NCBI GenBank assembly: GCA_947259115.1
Contig: CAMYKS010000023.1
Location: 25,193 to 89,192 of the forward strand
Direction: 5' to 3'
From: an uncultured Desulfobulbaceae bacterium
Lineage (GTDB): Bacteria; Desulfobacterota; Desulfobulbia; Desulfobulbales; BM004
Length of the DNA stretch: 64,000 nucleotides
Of this stretch, positions 25,318 through 36,200 are shown in pieces. The position numbers and the translations under genes were made by a program. Each line of letters begins with the position of its first letter. Within the stretch, counting starts at the first letter, position 1. Under the pieces are notes generated by a model that had not been told where the DNA came from, searched no databases, and saw only the letters and a list, made by a program, of their open reading frames with translations.

Positions 25318-26778
25318 TTATTCGATGGGTTGCGCAAGAACGAGAATGTTAATTCTTGCCTCGCCCACGAGTCCGCTGGTGTCTTTGGCACTGAACGTCA
25401 CCCGGTAGATCGTGTCCACTGCTGGGGTAAGCGACACCTTCGCTGCCGCAGACCCGGTCGCGTCGGCAGGCGCGAACGCACTGGCAGGTCGGACCGCCTC
25501 GAAGTGCCAACGCAGTTTCAGGTCCTTGACAGGATCTTCCGTGTCCTCGGCAATTGCCCGGAAGTCAACTGCGCCGGGGTACAAAACGGCGGCAAGGGGC
25601 CCCCTGGACATACTCTGGTCAGGCATCTCGATTGCCACCCGAGGGTGTGTGTTGCCGTTGAAAGGGTCCACGATGATGCGGCGCTGTACGGAGGTCGTCT
25701 CGAGGCCTGCGCGATCGACTGCCGTGAGCATAATTACGGCCTCTCCCGGTTCCTTGAATTGCGTTACGAGACGTTTTCCTCTCCCCAGAACCACGGGATG
25801 GCCGCCGTTAAGACTGGCGCGCCAGGTGAGCGACTCTCCCTCCAGGAAACCTTCCTCCGGATCGAAGGCCTTCCCGTCGAGGAGGACCGCCCCGCCCGTA
25901 ATGACCCGGGTCGGCTCTTCCCCGGAGGACTCCAACATGACTTCCGGCCGGTCTGGCGGGTCATTGGTCACACTGATGATCCGGCTTGTGCTCGCACTTA
26001 GACCGCCGCTGTCTATTGTGGTAAAGGTGATCCGATGCTCCCCGGGGGAAAGATTATTGTTGAATACCGTGACCTCGAAAGAGTTCGGATGGGAAAGTGG
26101 GAATGTCTTTCCTGCCAGGACTCCATCCTTGTCGGATTCGAAGAATGCCCGCACCGGGGGAAACGTCTCATCTTCATCAGCGATATTGGCTGTAAAAGGG
26201 AAATACTCGCCGTAGGTAAGCACCTGTCCCTCGGTGGGCGAGAGGATGCTCGCACTGGGTGGGCGGTTGCCGCAGGCGTCCTTGCGAAGAGGAATCTCCT
26301 TATTCTTAACATGAACAGTCGCTTCCATGCCGTCGCTCGAAATCAGCACCGGGCCGGAGTACTCGCCATACCCTACAGCCCTGCCTGAACTTTGAATCGA
26401 ATCTGAAGTATCCGCCACCCCTGTCATGACGAACGTCGTGTCGTTGCCATCCACGGTCAACTGACCCCCGCCACCGACCAACCGCCCATTGCTCGTATCG
26501 ACGTAATCGATGCGGGCCCGCACATTCTTAAGCGTTACACAGACTTCTCCCCAGCCAAAGGGCAACGGTATACCTGATTCGCAACGTTTTATGGGCTCAG
26601 CGTCGCAGAAAGTGCCAAAAAAACGCGGGTCTTTGGGGCGCACCTTCGCTGGGAATTTGGGATACTCAGCCTTAAAAGTCGGTGCATCAATAATGGACTC
26701 TTGCGCATGCACCGTTGGTGGGAGCAGGAAGAAGATAGAGAGAAAGAGCAATGTCGGGGTCCAGAAAAAATGTTTCAT
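25318..26778 (-). CDS. secreted protein with Ig-like repeats
   Basis: About 486 residues with a Sec signal (HFFWTPTLLFLSIFFLLPPTVHA). An N-terminal segment rich in Cys and Gly (to about residue 165) is followed by three or four Ig/PKD-like beta domains, seen from recurring strands such as RITFTTIDSGGLSAS, AVIMLTAVDRAGLETT and YRVTFSAKDTSGLVGE. The ATG at 26778 has AGAGG upstream and overlaps the preceding stop (ATGA), so the longer frame was rejected. It would be periplasmic or surface-exposed and perhaps binds the adjacent lipoproteins; that is inference. The coding region is visibly more GC-rich than the RAYT region. Confidence 0.75.
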   Translation of the reverse strand: MKHFFWTPTLLFLSIFFLLPPTVHAQESIIDAPTFKAEYPKFPAKVRPKDPRFFGTFCDAEPIKRCESGIPLPFGWGEVCVTLKNVRARIDYVDTSNGRLVGGGGQLTVDGNDTTFVMTGVADTSDSIQSSGRAVGYGEYSGPVLISSDGMEATVHVKNKEIPLRKDACGNRPPSASILSPTEGQVLTYGEYFPFTANIADEDETFPPVRAFFESDKDGVLAGKTFPLSHPNSFEVTVFNNNLSPGEHRITFTTIDSGGLSASTSRIISVTNDPPDRPEVMLESSGEEPTRVITGGAVLLDGKAFDPEEGFLEGESLTWRASLNGGHPVVLGRGKRLVTQFKEPGEAVIMLTAVDRAGLETTSVQRRIIVDPFNGNTHPRVAIEMPDQSMSRGPLAAVLYPGAVDFRAIAEDTEDPVKDLKLRWHFEAVRPASAFAPADATGSAAAKVSLTPAVDTIYRVTFSAKDTSGLVGEARINILVLAQPIE

Positions 26779-27293
26779 GGTGTATCCTCTAATGGGCATC
26801 GTGTCGGGCACATTGTGTCTAACACGTATTCGGGTGATCTTCTCCGGATGTCTTTCATGGCAGGTTCGCCAGGAAAGTCGATGCTTATGGAGACGACTTC
26901 TTCAAAGTTTATGGTTTTTACATCTCGCGTCAGCACCACCTTTATTTTGTCGCCGGTAGGAACTGTAGCAGTCATTTTCGCCGTATTATTTTTTTTTGAA
27001 TCTCCGAATAAGGGAAACGGCCCCACGAAAGGTTGTCCACTTTTTGCAAAGGTGAGGCAACCAAGCAGCTGCTTTGACTCGGTCGTATTACTCTCGCTGT
27101 TGTTATTATTGATATCTTCGGGGAGACCGAGACTCAAAACAACACTCAGTTCATCATTCGCCTCTTCATAGCATCCCCTATATTCGCTCACATCCAGCAA
27201 TTCGGTGGTAGTAAATAATATAGAACAATTAACCGAGGGTAATGTTGCGAGAACAAGGAGCGCAAAGAGGGCGCGGCTTGGGAGTTTCTTCAT
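26775..27293 (-). CDS. small lipoprotein of an unrecognised family, member 2
   Basis: A 172-residue lipoprotein with lipobox LPSVNC. The mature part includes EYRGCYEEANDELSVVLSL, a low-complexity Asn/Ser stretch (NNNNSESNTTES), KIKVVLTRDVK and a Cys-containing tail (DTMCPTRC). The layout is that of members 1 and 3. AGGAGG lies five bases before the ATG, and the stop overlaps the next start by four bases. Confidence 0.7.
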   Translation of the reverse strand: MKKLPSRALFALLVLATLPSVNCSILFTTTELLDVSEYRGCYEEANDELSVVLSLGLPEDINNNNSESNTTESKQLLGCLTFAKSGQPFVGPFPLFGDSKKNNTAKMTATVPTGDKIKVVLTRDVKTINFEEVVSISIDFPGEPAMKDIRRRSPEYVLDTMCPTRCPLEDTP

Positions 27294-27302
27294 TGAGGCC
27301 TC

Positions 27303-28007
27303 CTATCGCTTCCGTAGGTTTACCGGTGTTCCGAGGCCGTGGACTGTGACCGACCTTCCATCCTCGGACTGCTCGATTTCGAAGTACATCTGGCTCTTGT
27401 CGAGGAAGGTGAGGACTCCTTCGGCTGTGCGGGGAGCCGTTACTTGGCCGGTAATGCCTGCGGGGTCGCCCAGTATGACCCCGACACCCGTGATCAGTGG
27501 GCCGTTTTGAACGATGGTGGCTTCAGCCAGACGGGCTCCTTGCTGGACCGCTTGGTAGCTTCCCGAAAAAGGCCCCGGCGGTAGTATAATGGGAGCGCCT
27601 CCCCGCACAAGGACCATCGCAGGCTGCCCCATTGGTTGGACGGTAAGCTTTTCGTTGTTTGCAGACAGGTTAAGACTGACGATGGAGGAGGACCCTTTGG
27701 GCGCGGTGAAAGAACCGACTGCGTTCCACGCAAGGGCACCGGCAAGCACGACCGGTTCTCCGTCAACGGTACCATGGCCAGTGAAGGCCTGACCGTGCTC
27801 CTCCAGGGTGACGGTGATCGCCCCGCCATCCTCGGTCAGGCCCTGATACGTCCCTGTGACGTTCTGAGGAATGACCTTGAACCCTCGGGCGCACCCCGAA
27901 GCAATCAGGCTGATGGCCAAAATCAGAGCTAGAACCGAAATTTTCATGGTCTGGCCGATTTTCATTCGACTGGGGCTAAGGCTTTTCAGTTGCAGCTGGC
28001 TTTTCAT
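27303..28007 (-). CDS. lipoprotein of an unrecognised family, member 1 (two repeats)
   Basis: Translation probably begins at one of two adjacent ATG codons (28010 or 28007), because GGAGG lies just upstream; the longer frame lacks such a site. The long N-region leads to the lipobox LIASGC. The mature part seems to hold two copies of a beta domain, one starting VTGTYQGLTEDGG and one FSGSYQAVQQG. The first copy contains the AMVLVRGG strand, which parallels ITLTRT and VVLTRD in its neighbours. First gene of the four-gene operon. Function unknown. Confidence 0.65.
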   Translation of the reverse strand: MKSQLQLKSLSPSRMKIGQTMKISVLALILAISLIASGCARGFKVIPQNVTGTYQGLTEDGGAITVTLEEHGQAFTGHGTVDGEPVVLAGALAWNAVGSFTAPKGSSSIVSLNLSANNEKLTVQPMGQPAMVLVRGGAPIILPPGPFSGSYQAVQQGARLAEATIVQNGPLITGVGVILGDPAGITGQVTAPRTAEGVLTFLDKSQMYFEIEQSEDGRSVTVHGLGTPVNLRKR

Positions 28008-28991
28008 CATCTTCCTCCAACAATCATTATGAAAACAATCCAGGGCCACATCATAAAATTTATTTTTAGATGAGTTCATGATATTTCTTGAATTGATGAT
28101 ACATTCCCCTCTAGCTTTTGACTGTTTGTTTCGAACGTACATGCCACTTGTATTTAAAGGTTTTTCCTTCCATTTTTAAAACCTCAAGGCAACCATATGT
28201 AAGCGTTAGCTTGCAGCCCAGCATTCCGGCAAACCAATTGCTCCAATTCCTGTCAAGCTCATGGATGTATAGTTTAGAACTAAAAATTCCACTTTTACAC
28301 CAGAATTACTTGGAAACTTTAATAAATAAAATCCTGTAATATTTTGAACGTGGATAAATGGACGAAGAAGGTATTGTGGTAGTAATAAGAAAAAAGAATA
28401 CTGAATAGAAAACACCAAAAGCTTGATCATAATCCCTCCAAAAATTTGTTAGAGAAATTAAGCCCGAACGGTTATCAAACAATATTGCCACTTTGCATCA
28501 GGGCCATTTAGGCAAGTTGGCAATAATTAAAAAGTAATATGGAAATTTGTAATTCAGTCTTAACATGATTTAAGAGATCGGCCAACACAAAACCACTTCG
28601 AGGTATTATATATATTATTGGGCCAGGGATTTTATTAATCCTTAGAACAAACCCTTTTGTTTGCTAGGCTGATCCAACATTATTTCTTTGGAAAGGCTTA
28701 TCTATTATATGTTGCTGAAGGAGAATTAACAGAAAATCCTCACCACATGCAAATAAGGGAAGGTCCATAAAAAATCACATTTGCCATCTCTGGAACATAA
28801 TTCTTCTCACCGTTGTACGTATAGTACCAACTTTTTCTGCAATCTCTTTTGCAGCTTTCCCTATCATCAACCTCCAACAGTTTCCGAGCTCAAACAAACC
28901 ACTAAAAGATTAAATCATTGATTAAAAAAACATATTCAATTTATATTCAAAGATTACACATAATGCTTCAGACAAAACACAGGATATAGAT
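28008..28991. other. long AT-rich intergenic stretch
   Basis: These 984 bases lie between the lipoprotein operon and the permease gene, which diverge. No credible coding frame was seen. A promoter for the permease is at 28918-28947. The rest may be decayed accessory DNA. Confidence 0.5.
28918..28947 (+). promoter_or_regulatory. probable promoter of the AI-2E family permease gene
   Basis: TTGATT and TATATT are spaced by 18 bases, and transcription would start about 38 bases before the ATG at 28992. AGGA precedes that ATG. Confidence 0.45.
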
Positions 28992-30044
28992 ATGCCAGAT
29001 TCCCAAAACACACCACAATTCAATGTAACAGTTGGAGCCTCCTGGCTGCTGCTCATTGTCCTCACCACCTTTATCCTGCAAACCTTAAGCTTTCTTTTCA
29101 TCCCACTCTGCTTTGCCATCCTGGTCTGTTATGCCCTCGGCATCCCGCTGGATTTCCTGAAACGGTATCACCTGCCCGGATTTATGCGGGTTATTCTTGT
29201 CATCGGCATCGTGGTGCTGCTGGTTTTCATGCTCGGCAAACTGGTAATAGTCAATGTCAAGAGCTTCCAATCACAATTACCCGGGTATGAGGTGAAATTC
29301 TGGGAATACGCGGATGTTATTCTCACCAGGTTTGATATCTCCAGGGAACAGGCCAATGAAGCTGTGGATGCCTTTTTTAGCAATATCAAGCAAAACCAAC
29401 TCTCCTTGGGCGGTTTGGTACAAAGTTTCAGCGGCTCCTTCTTTTCATTTCTCGGAAATGTCCTGTGGGTCGTACTCTTCATGGCCTTTATCCTGGCCGA
29501 ATATGATTCATTTACCAGACGACTCTTAAAGCAAATGGGCAAGAAAAGTGCAGCCCCTGTCCTGGAATCAATCCAGAAGATTAATAAGTCGGTACAGCAA
29601 TACCTGGGCTTAAAAACCCTGATCAGCTTTTTGACCGGAGCTCTGGTCACGGTTGTTCTTACCATTGCCGGTGTCGACTTTGCCCTGCTCTGGGGGGTGC
29701 TGACCTTTGTCTTAAACTTCATCCCCACCATAGGTTCCATCGTTGCCACCGTGCCACCCATTGCCATTACCCTTTTCCAGTCAGGGTCCATCAGTAAAAC
29801 ACTTATTATCGGAGGTATACTTCTCGGTATCCAGTTTACGGTGGGCAATGTCCTGGAACCAAAACTCATGGGCCAGGGCCTGAACTTAAGCCCACTTGTC
29901 GTGCTCTTCTCCCTTATTTTCTGGGGTTGGCTCTGGGGCATCCCGGGCATGCTCCTTTCCGTGCCCCTGACTGCGGCAATCAGGATTGCCATGGAACAGA
30001 TTGACGCCACAAAGACGGTTGCCGTTTTGATTAGCAGTAAATAA
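28992..30044 (+). CDS. AI-2E family (PerM-like) membrane permease
   Basis: The 350-residue protein has about seven or eight membrane segments and the family's C-terminal signature FVLNFIPTIGSIVATVPP and GNVLEPKLMGQGLNLSPLVVLFSLIFWGWLWGIPGMLL (in parts). Members export small molecules or ions; autoinducer-2 export is proven for few, so the substrate is unknown. It is first in a plus-strand series with a DUF1847 gene, bpt and a protease gene. Confidence 0.88.
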   Translation: MPDSQNTPQFNVTVGASWLLLIVLTTFILQTLSFLFIPLCFAILVCYALGIPLDFLKRYHLPGFMRVILVIGIVVLLVFMLGKLVIVNVKSFQSQLPGYEVKFWEYADVILTRFDISREQANEAVDAFFSNIKQNQLSLGGLVQSFSGSFFSFLGNVLWVVLFMAFILAEYDSFTRRLLKQMGKKSAAPVLESIQKINKSVQQYLGLKTLISFLTGALVTVVLTIAGVDFALLWGVLTFVLNFIPTIGSIVATVPPIAITLFQSGSISKTLIIGGILLGIQFTVGNVLEPKLMGQGLNLSPLVVLFSLIFWGWLWGIPGMLLSVPLTAAIRIAMEQIDATKTVAVLISSK

Positions 30045-30076
30045 TATATACTGAAACACCTGCGAGGAGTTAGGCA

Positions 30077-30799
30077 ATGAGCAAAGAGATCGATTTTACC
30101 TGCAGCAAATGCAGCGCTGCCTGGCGCAAAAGCGGCAGCACAAACTGCTGGAGCAGCGACCCGGAAAACCAACCGGCCAAACCGGGCAACTGTCCGACAA
30201 GGGACCATGACGACATTATCAGGGAATCCTTTGAGCTTTATAAAGGCGATGCTGAAGATGCCAGGATGGCCAGTGTTGCAGCCAAGGTGGAAGGTCTCTG
30301 CTACCAGCCCATACCCGGCAGCGATGCAATAAATGCCCGCTGGACAAGGGTTGAGGACACCATAGCCTTTGCCAAGCTCATGGGCTATAAAAAGATAGGC
30401 ATGGCAACCTGTATCGGTCTGCTGGATGAAACAAACCGCCTGGCAGCTATCCTGGATGCCCAGGGATTCAAGCCGGTCAGCGTCTGCTGCAAATCAGGCT
30501 CCATCGACAAGCTGGAACTTGGGCTCAAAGAGGAGGAAAAGGTACGGCCAAAAACCTTTGAACCGGCCTGCAATCCTGTGGCCCAGGCCAGGCTTTTAAA
30601 CCGGGCCGCAACCGACCTCAATATCATTGTCGGACTCTGTGTGGGGCATGATATCTTATTTACCAAGTATTCCGAGGCCCCGGTCACCACCCTGGTCGTC
30701 AAAGACAGGGTTGCAGGGCACAACCCGGTGTCCGTACTGTATGGGCAGAATTTCTATTACAAACGGCTGCAGAAGCAGCCTGTTCTTCTGGATGAATAA
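30077..30799 (+). CDS. DUF1847 cysteine-rich protein
   Basis: The 240-residue protein starts with CSKCSAAWRK and a second cysteine group, a likely metal site, and then shows the DUF1847 core (YQPIPGSDAINARWTRVEDTIAFAKLMGYKKIGMATCIGL in parts, CCKSG, EPACNPVAQARLLN, NIIVGLCVGHDILF). The family is common in strict anaerobes and has no settled function. GAGGAG lies ten bases upstream of the ATG. Confidence 0.85.
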   Translation: MSKEIDFTCSKCSAAWRKSGSTNCWSSDPENQPAKPGNCPTRDHDDIIRESFELYKGDAEDARMASVAAKVEGLCYQPIPGSDAINARWTRVEDTIAFAKLMGYKKIGMATCIGLLDETNRLAAILDAQGFKPVSVCCKSGSIDKLELGLKEEEKVRPKTFEPACNPVAQARLLNRAATDLNIIVGLCVGHDILFTKYSEAPVTTLVVKDRVAGHNPVSVLYGQNFYYKRLQKQPVLLDE

Positions 30800-30818
30800 T
30801 ATGGGCTAGCTGCATAAC

Positions 30819-31559
30819 ATGGCTGAACATAGGAACACCCTTTCCCGGGAAATTGAACGCATACGAGAGGAACTGCAGCAGTACTTTTTCCACTCCTCCA
30901 CTGCTTGTCCCTACGGTCTTCCATTTAAGGCAGCCTACAACCAGGCTTTCTTCGACACCATGCCTGACTTTATCATGGCTGCATATCTTGCAGCCGGTTA
31001 TCGCCGCAACGGCAACATCATATACAATATGCACTGTGCAGAGTGCGATGCATGTGTCCCTATCCGTATCGAGCCCGTTGAATTCAAACCGAGCCGCAAT
31101 CAGAAAAGAGCCTGGAACAAAAACAGGGACATCACCGTTGAAACTGCACCTTTTTCCTGCAGCAATGAGAACCTGGCCCTGCTGGAAAAATTCCTGGCTG
31201 CCCGGTTCCCCGGCCGGGACAGTTCCCCGCAGGATTATTACACAGGTTTTTTCCTCAACCACATAACCAGCACCGTGGAGTTCAGGTACCGGGTAGGAAC
31301 TGAATTGATCGGTGTCGCAATTGTAGATTTGAGCACAACCTGGCTCAATGTCGTCTTTTTTTACTTTGATCCTGCTGCCGAAAAAAGAAGTCCCGGGACC
31401 TACAATATATTGTATCTCATTGATTTCTGCAGGCAGAAGAAAATAAATTTCATATATCTGGGTTACTGGATTGAGAATGTTAAAGCAATGGGCTATAAAT
31501 CAAAGTTCAAACCCCATTATATATACCGTGAGAACTCCTGGAAATCAGTTACCCGCTGA
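30819..31559 (+). CDS. bpt: aspartate/glutamate leucyltransferase (arginyltransferase family)
   Basis: Bpt adds Leu from Leu-tRNA to proteins with N-terminal Asp or Glu, marking them for ClpAP through the N-degron route. The 246-residue length fits. CPYGLPFKAAYNQAFFD, the Cys pair in MHCAECDACVPIRI and the GNAT-like FRYRVGTELIGVAIVDLS with the NVKAMGYKSKFKPHYIY end mark the family. It starts 20 bases after the DUF1847 gene. Confidence 0.9.
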   Translation: MAEHRNTLSREIERIREELQQYFFHSSTACPYGLPFKAAYNQAFFDTMPDFIMAAYLAAGYRRNGNIIYNMHCAECDACVPIRIEPVEFKPSRNQKRAWNKNRDITVETAPFSCSNENLALLEKFLAARFPGRDSSPQDYYTGFFLNHITSTVEFRYRVGTELIGVAIVDLSTTWLNVVFFYFDPAAEKRSPGTYNILYLIDFCRQKKINFIYLGYWIENVKAMGYKSKFKPHYIYRENSWKSVTR

Positions 31560-31615
31560 AAGACCAAGTAGATCAATCTGTCGCTAATCAGTTATAAACC
31601 GGAAATATACTTTTT

Positions 31616-33166
31616 ATGGTTACGAGAAAAATAATCTACTCAACCTTCCTTCTTTTAATGTGCGCACTGATCCTGGAACTGCCACCTGCAAATGGAGCGC
31701 CTCCCAAGTATTACAAGGAAAAAAGAGCCTTTTACGATTCCCTGTCCATTGTCCTGAACAAGTATATTGTGCCTGTCGGCAACTGGGGATTATTCGAGGG
31801 TACTTTAAAAGGGCTGCAGTCGCATATCGGTCCAGACAAAATGGGGCTTATGCCTGAACACAACCGGGTTGAAGTTACTATGAAGAACAGCCCGCCACTC
31901 CTTTTCAGCAGGGATAAAATTGACACCAATGCCATTGAACTTATTGAGAGTTTGTCTGTCGTTTTTGATACTGCTTTTGAACAATTTGGTGATATCGACA
32001 AAACCCGCATAATCCATGCTGCCATTACAGGCATGGTAGCAACCCTGGAGCCCAACTCTTATTTTATCGAACCAGAGGATTTGGAAAGGCTGCAGGCTCA
32101 GAACCGGGGCGTTTTTGGTGGTGTAGGCCTGGAAATAACCAGCAAGGACGGCAGTATTATCGTTGTCTCTCCCTATGATGGCACCCCTGCAATGCACCAG
32201 GGACTGCTGCCCAATGATAAAATCCTCGCTATTGACGGTGAACCCACAAAAGGATTGCGCATCATGGAAGTATCGGAAAAAATCAGGGGAGAAAAGGGTA
32301 CGCCGGTGACGCTTACCATTGAGCGCCAGGGCTGGGAAGCGGATCGGGATATTGTCCTGATCAGGGATATCATTTCACACAAGACAGTAAAATCCTTTCA
32401 GATGGAACCCGGATTCGGCTATATCCGCATTATTAGTTTCCTTGGCACCACAGATGATGATTTTGCTGTTGCTTTGAAAAATCTTGCCAAAACTTCACAA
32501 CTCGAAGGTCTTATCCTTGATCTGCGCTACAACCCCGGCGGCTTACTCAACCAGTCCCTGGGAGTTGCCGATTTTTTCCTGAATACCGGGGTGATAGCCA
32601 CTACAGACGGCCGTATTAATTCAGAGAACAAAACCTATTATGCCAGGCCGGGCATCCTGCCCTCCGACTATCCCATTGTTGTCCTGATCAACGAGGGTAG
32701 TGCCAGTGGTTCGGAGATTGTTGCCGCCTCGCTCAGGACACATCAGCGTGCCGTCCTTGTCGGAGAGATGACTTTTGGCAAAGGGTTCATCCAGACCATC
32801 TTTCCGGTCCAGACCGGTGGGGCCCTGCGGCTGACGACCTCCATGCTCTTGACCCCTGAGGGCATGGAAATCCAGAATGTAGGTATTAACCCGGACCTGA
32901 ATTTAGCTCCCGCACTGCTTGATTATGAAAAATCAGAGGGCAGCAACCGGGCCATTCCACCTACCCGTGAGACGGGTGCGACCAAGGATGATCCGGCTGT
33001 GCAGATCAGTCTTGACATCCTGAAACGTTCATTGCTTCTGCAGGACACCCCGGAAGAGGAACTGGAAGAACTCTCTCCGGAACAGAGCGTCATCAGGAAA
33101 CGATATAACGGCTTGAAAAAAGCAGTGCAGGAAGTCTCTCCCAGGATGAAGGTGCAAGCGTTTTAG
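31616..33166 (+). CDS. ctpA: S41 carboxy-terminal processing protease
   Basis: The 516-residue periplasmic protease has a signal peptide (residues 1-27) and a PDZ domain (GVFGGVGLEIT through EKIRGEKGTPVTLTIERQG). The S41 core shows LDLRYNPGGLLNQSL and the catalytic serine in EGSASGSEIVAASL, with the lysine in MTFGKGFIQT. C-terminal about 60 residues are charged and possibly coiled. Such proteases trim lipoproteins and cell-wall enzymes. It follows bpt by 56 bases. Confidence 0.92.
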   Translation: MVTRKIIYSTFLLLMCALILELPPANGAPPKYYKEKRAFYDSLSIVLNKYIVPVGNWGLFEGTLKGLQSHIGPDKMGLMPEHNRVEVTMKNSPPLLFSRDKIDTNAIELIESLSVVFDTAFEQFGDIDKTRIIHAAITGMVATLEPNSYFIEPEDLERLQAQNRGVFGGVGLEITSKDGSIIVVSPYDGTPAMHQGLLPNDKILAIDGEPTKGLRIMEVSEKIRGEKGTPVTLTIERQGWEADRDIVLIRDIISHKTVKSFQMEPGFGYIRIISFLGTTDDDFAVALKNLAKTSQLEGLILDLRYNPGGLLNQSLGVADFFLNTGVIATTDGRINSENKTYYARPGILPSDYPIVVLINEGSASGSEIVAASLRTHQRAVLVGEMTFGKGFIQTIFPVQTGGALRLTTSMLLTPEGMEIQNVGINPDLNLAPALLDYEKSEGSNRAIPPTRETGATKDDPAVQISLDILKRSLLLQDTPEEELEELSPEQSVIRKRYNGLKKAVQEVSPRMKVQAF

Positions 33167-33215
33167 CCCGCTTAGTGCTGCTGCTATCACTCTCATGGAA
33201 TTAGTAACTGACACG

Positions 33216-36200
33216 TTACTTTTCAGAGAGCCGGTTGCCGGGAAGTAAGGATCTCACTCTGCTGCGAAAAGCAGCCAACCTAACCTTGCCTTCTTCAATA
33301 AAAACATAAAAGACAGGCACCACTACAAGGGTCAGGAAGGTGGCCACCAGTAACCCGAATATGACCACAATTGCCATGGAACTCCACCACTGGCTCGATT
33401 CACTGACCCACGAAATCGCCAGATTATGAAAGTCAAACGAAACCCCGGTCACCATGGGCAGCAGGCCGAGGATGGTGGTCACGGCTGTCAACAGTACCGG
33501 CCGCAGCCTTGTGGCCCCGGCAGCCACGACCGCCTGGCGCAGTTCAAAACCACGCCGGCGCAGCTTGTTAATGTAGTCGATCAAAACGATGCCGTTGTTG
33601 ACCACTACACCGGCAAGGGAAATGACCCCCACACCAGACATGATTATACCGAAAGGGGAGCTGACAACGGTCAACCCCAGGAAGGCGCCACCCAGGGAAA
33701 GAATTACAGCAGTCATGATTATAAAGGGCTGCGCCACTGAGTTAAACTGCGTAACAAGAACCAGAAAGATCAGAAAAAGGGCGATGGCAAAGGCCTTTGA
33801 GAGGAACTCTTCAGACTCCTGCTGGAATTCAAATTCTCCGGTAAAGGTAAGACGATAACCGGGCGGCATGGGGAAATTCTGCAGCAGTTTTTCTGCCTGG
33901 GCCCTGGCAACCGGTCCGGGAATCCTGTTTTCATCAACATTGGCCTTGACCGTCACCACCCGTTCGTGATCTATGCGGACAATATCACCCAGCCCGCCTG
34001 CGAACTCTATGCGCGCCAGGGTTGTCAGGGGCACCATTTTCCCCGAGGGTGTGGGCAGCATCAACTCCCTCAGGACATCCGTCACCCTGCGTTCGGCGCC
34101 TGAAAGCTGCACGGTGATATCGTAATCTTCATCACCTTCACGGTATGTGGAAACTTCCAGGCCGTTGTAGGCGGTCTTTAACGCAGTGCCTATATTGTTG
34201 GAGTAGAGACCGAAAAGGGCCGCCTTCTGGCGGTCAATCGCTATGCGTACTGTGGGCGTGCCTTCAACATAGTCATCCCTGATATCTACGACAAAAGGAA
34301 TGTTGGCTATGAGCTCCCGTATGGTTTTGGCATGACGCCCTAGGATCTCAAAATCATCACCGGCAATTTCAATATTGATCGGGGACCCGGTCGGCGGCCC
34401 CTCTTCCTGTTCTGCCACCGTGATTTTGGCGCCTGGAATGTTTTCCACCCGCTGCCGAATCATCTGCATGGATTCGGAACTGGCCCGGACCCTGTCTTCA
34501 AGATCAATAAACTGGATGCCGACATGATTCGGGGCGTTGGGGTCGAACATCATGCCGGGTCCGGCCGTTACAACTGACTTGGCATAGATGTATTCAATGT
34601 TGCCTATATCGCTCGGTCCGAAAAATTTCCTGCCGCTGCTTTTCTGGTGTTCCTTAGGTTCGTACGAGGCCTTATACTGATCTGCCGTTGATATGGAGTC
34701 CTGTGTAACAGCATGGCCGTTCACTGTACTTTCCACCTGGCGCACAACAGAATCCACGTAGTCCAGATCCGCCCCTTCAGGGGTATCGAGGTTCACATAC
34801 ATCGCCTTTGGTTCTATATTGGGGAAAAATTCCACCGGTTTCTCCAGTCCTACGCGCAGAAGCCAGATCTGCACCAGCAGGACAAGGATACAGACCGAGA
34901 TCAGGCCAACGACAATTTTATGGTTGAGGGCCTGGTGCAGGAATTTCACATAAAATGACAGGATAGGTCCTTCTACGGCAACCGGCCTTTCCCCAGCCCT
35001 GGCAATTTCTTCCACACTTATTGCTGCATCACTCCCTGCGGCAACATCTTTGCTGCTTCCCGGTTTGATCTTCATGAAAATTGCGGCCAGGGCAGGATTG
35101 ATCACCATGGCAACAAAGAGACTGGAAGACAGTGTGACAATGAGGGTCAGGGGCAAATAACTCATGAACTCACCCATGATTCCGGGCCAGAAGAGCATGG
35201 GGAAAAAGGCTGCCAGGGTCGTCAGGGTGGAGCCTATGACCGCATAGGCCACCTCGGAAGTCGCCCGCCTGGCGGCCTCGATGCGCGGTACGCCCTGCTC
35301 AACATAACGGTAAATGTTCTCCACAATGACAATGGCATTGTCCACCAGCATGCCCAGGGCCAGGGTCAGGCTGAAAAGGACAACCATGTTCAATGTTATA
35401 TCCAGGACATAGAGTACGGTAAATGAAAGAAGCATGGAAAAAGGGATGGCAAGACTGACGAGGATGGCATTCCTGATCCCCATGGCAAAAAGGATAACAA
35501 ACACCACGAGAACGAGGCCGGATAGAATATTATTCTCAAGGTCAGCCACCGTGCGCCTGATCTCCTTGGCCTTGTCCATGAGTTTGGTAATTTCGGTCCC
35601 CCTGGGCCAGGTTGGCTGCACCCTTGCCAGCAGTTCATCAATGGCATCGGTAATACCAATGATATTTTCACCGGCGCGCTTCTTTACCATGATATTGACC
35701 GCTTCCCTGCCGTTAAGCCTGGAGCGGCTCGTTTCATCCTTGAAACCGTCAACCACCCGGGCAACATCCTTTAAATATATGGGCTGGCCCTGGTGGGTAC
35801 CGACAATGAGATAATAGATCTCATCCGGCTGCTCGAACTCACCTGGAACACGCAGCTGGAAACGTCCGTCACCCAGACGGATAATACCGCCGGAGGTATT
35901 TTTATTCTCTCTGGCTACAACATCCTGCAAAGCAAAAATCGGGATATTGTAATAGGCCAGTTTTTCCGGAAAGGCCTCAATCCTGATCTCCCGTTCGATG
36001 CCGCCTGTTACCTCAACTTCCAGGACACCCTGGATTGCTTCGATGTCATCCTTGAGGTCATCGGCAATATCCTTCAGACAGACAATGCCGCAGGTTCCTG
36101 AAAGCGAAAAAACAACAATGGGGAGTTCGGAGAAGTTGACCTCAAAAACAGAAGGGTCTTCTTCCAGGTCTGCGGGCAATTCATTTTTGGCCTCATCTAC

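Noticed and set aside
17312..28991. Genomic island integrated at tRNA-Glu
   Set aside because: The region after the tRNA is accessory in character, but I found no integrase and no second copy of the tRNA 3' end, so an attachment site cannot be claimed.
29168..30208. 346-codon minus-strand frame over the AI-2E permease gene
   Set aside because: It is the antisense of a well-supported membrane protein, has no recognisable domains and lacks a ribosome site. Long antisense frames are common opposite such genes.
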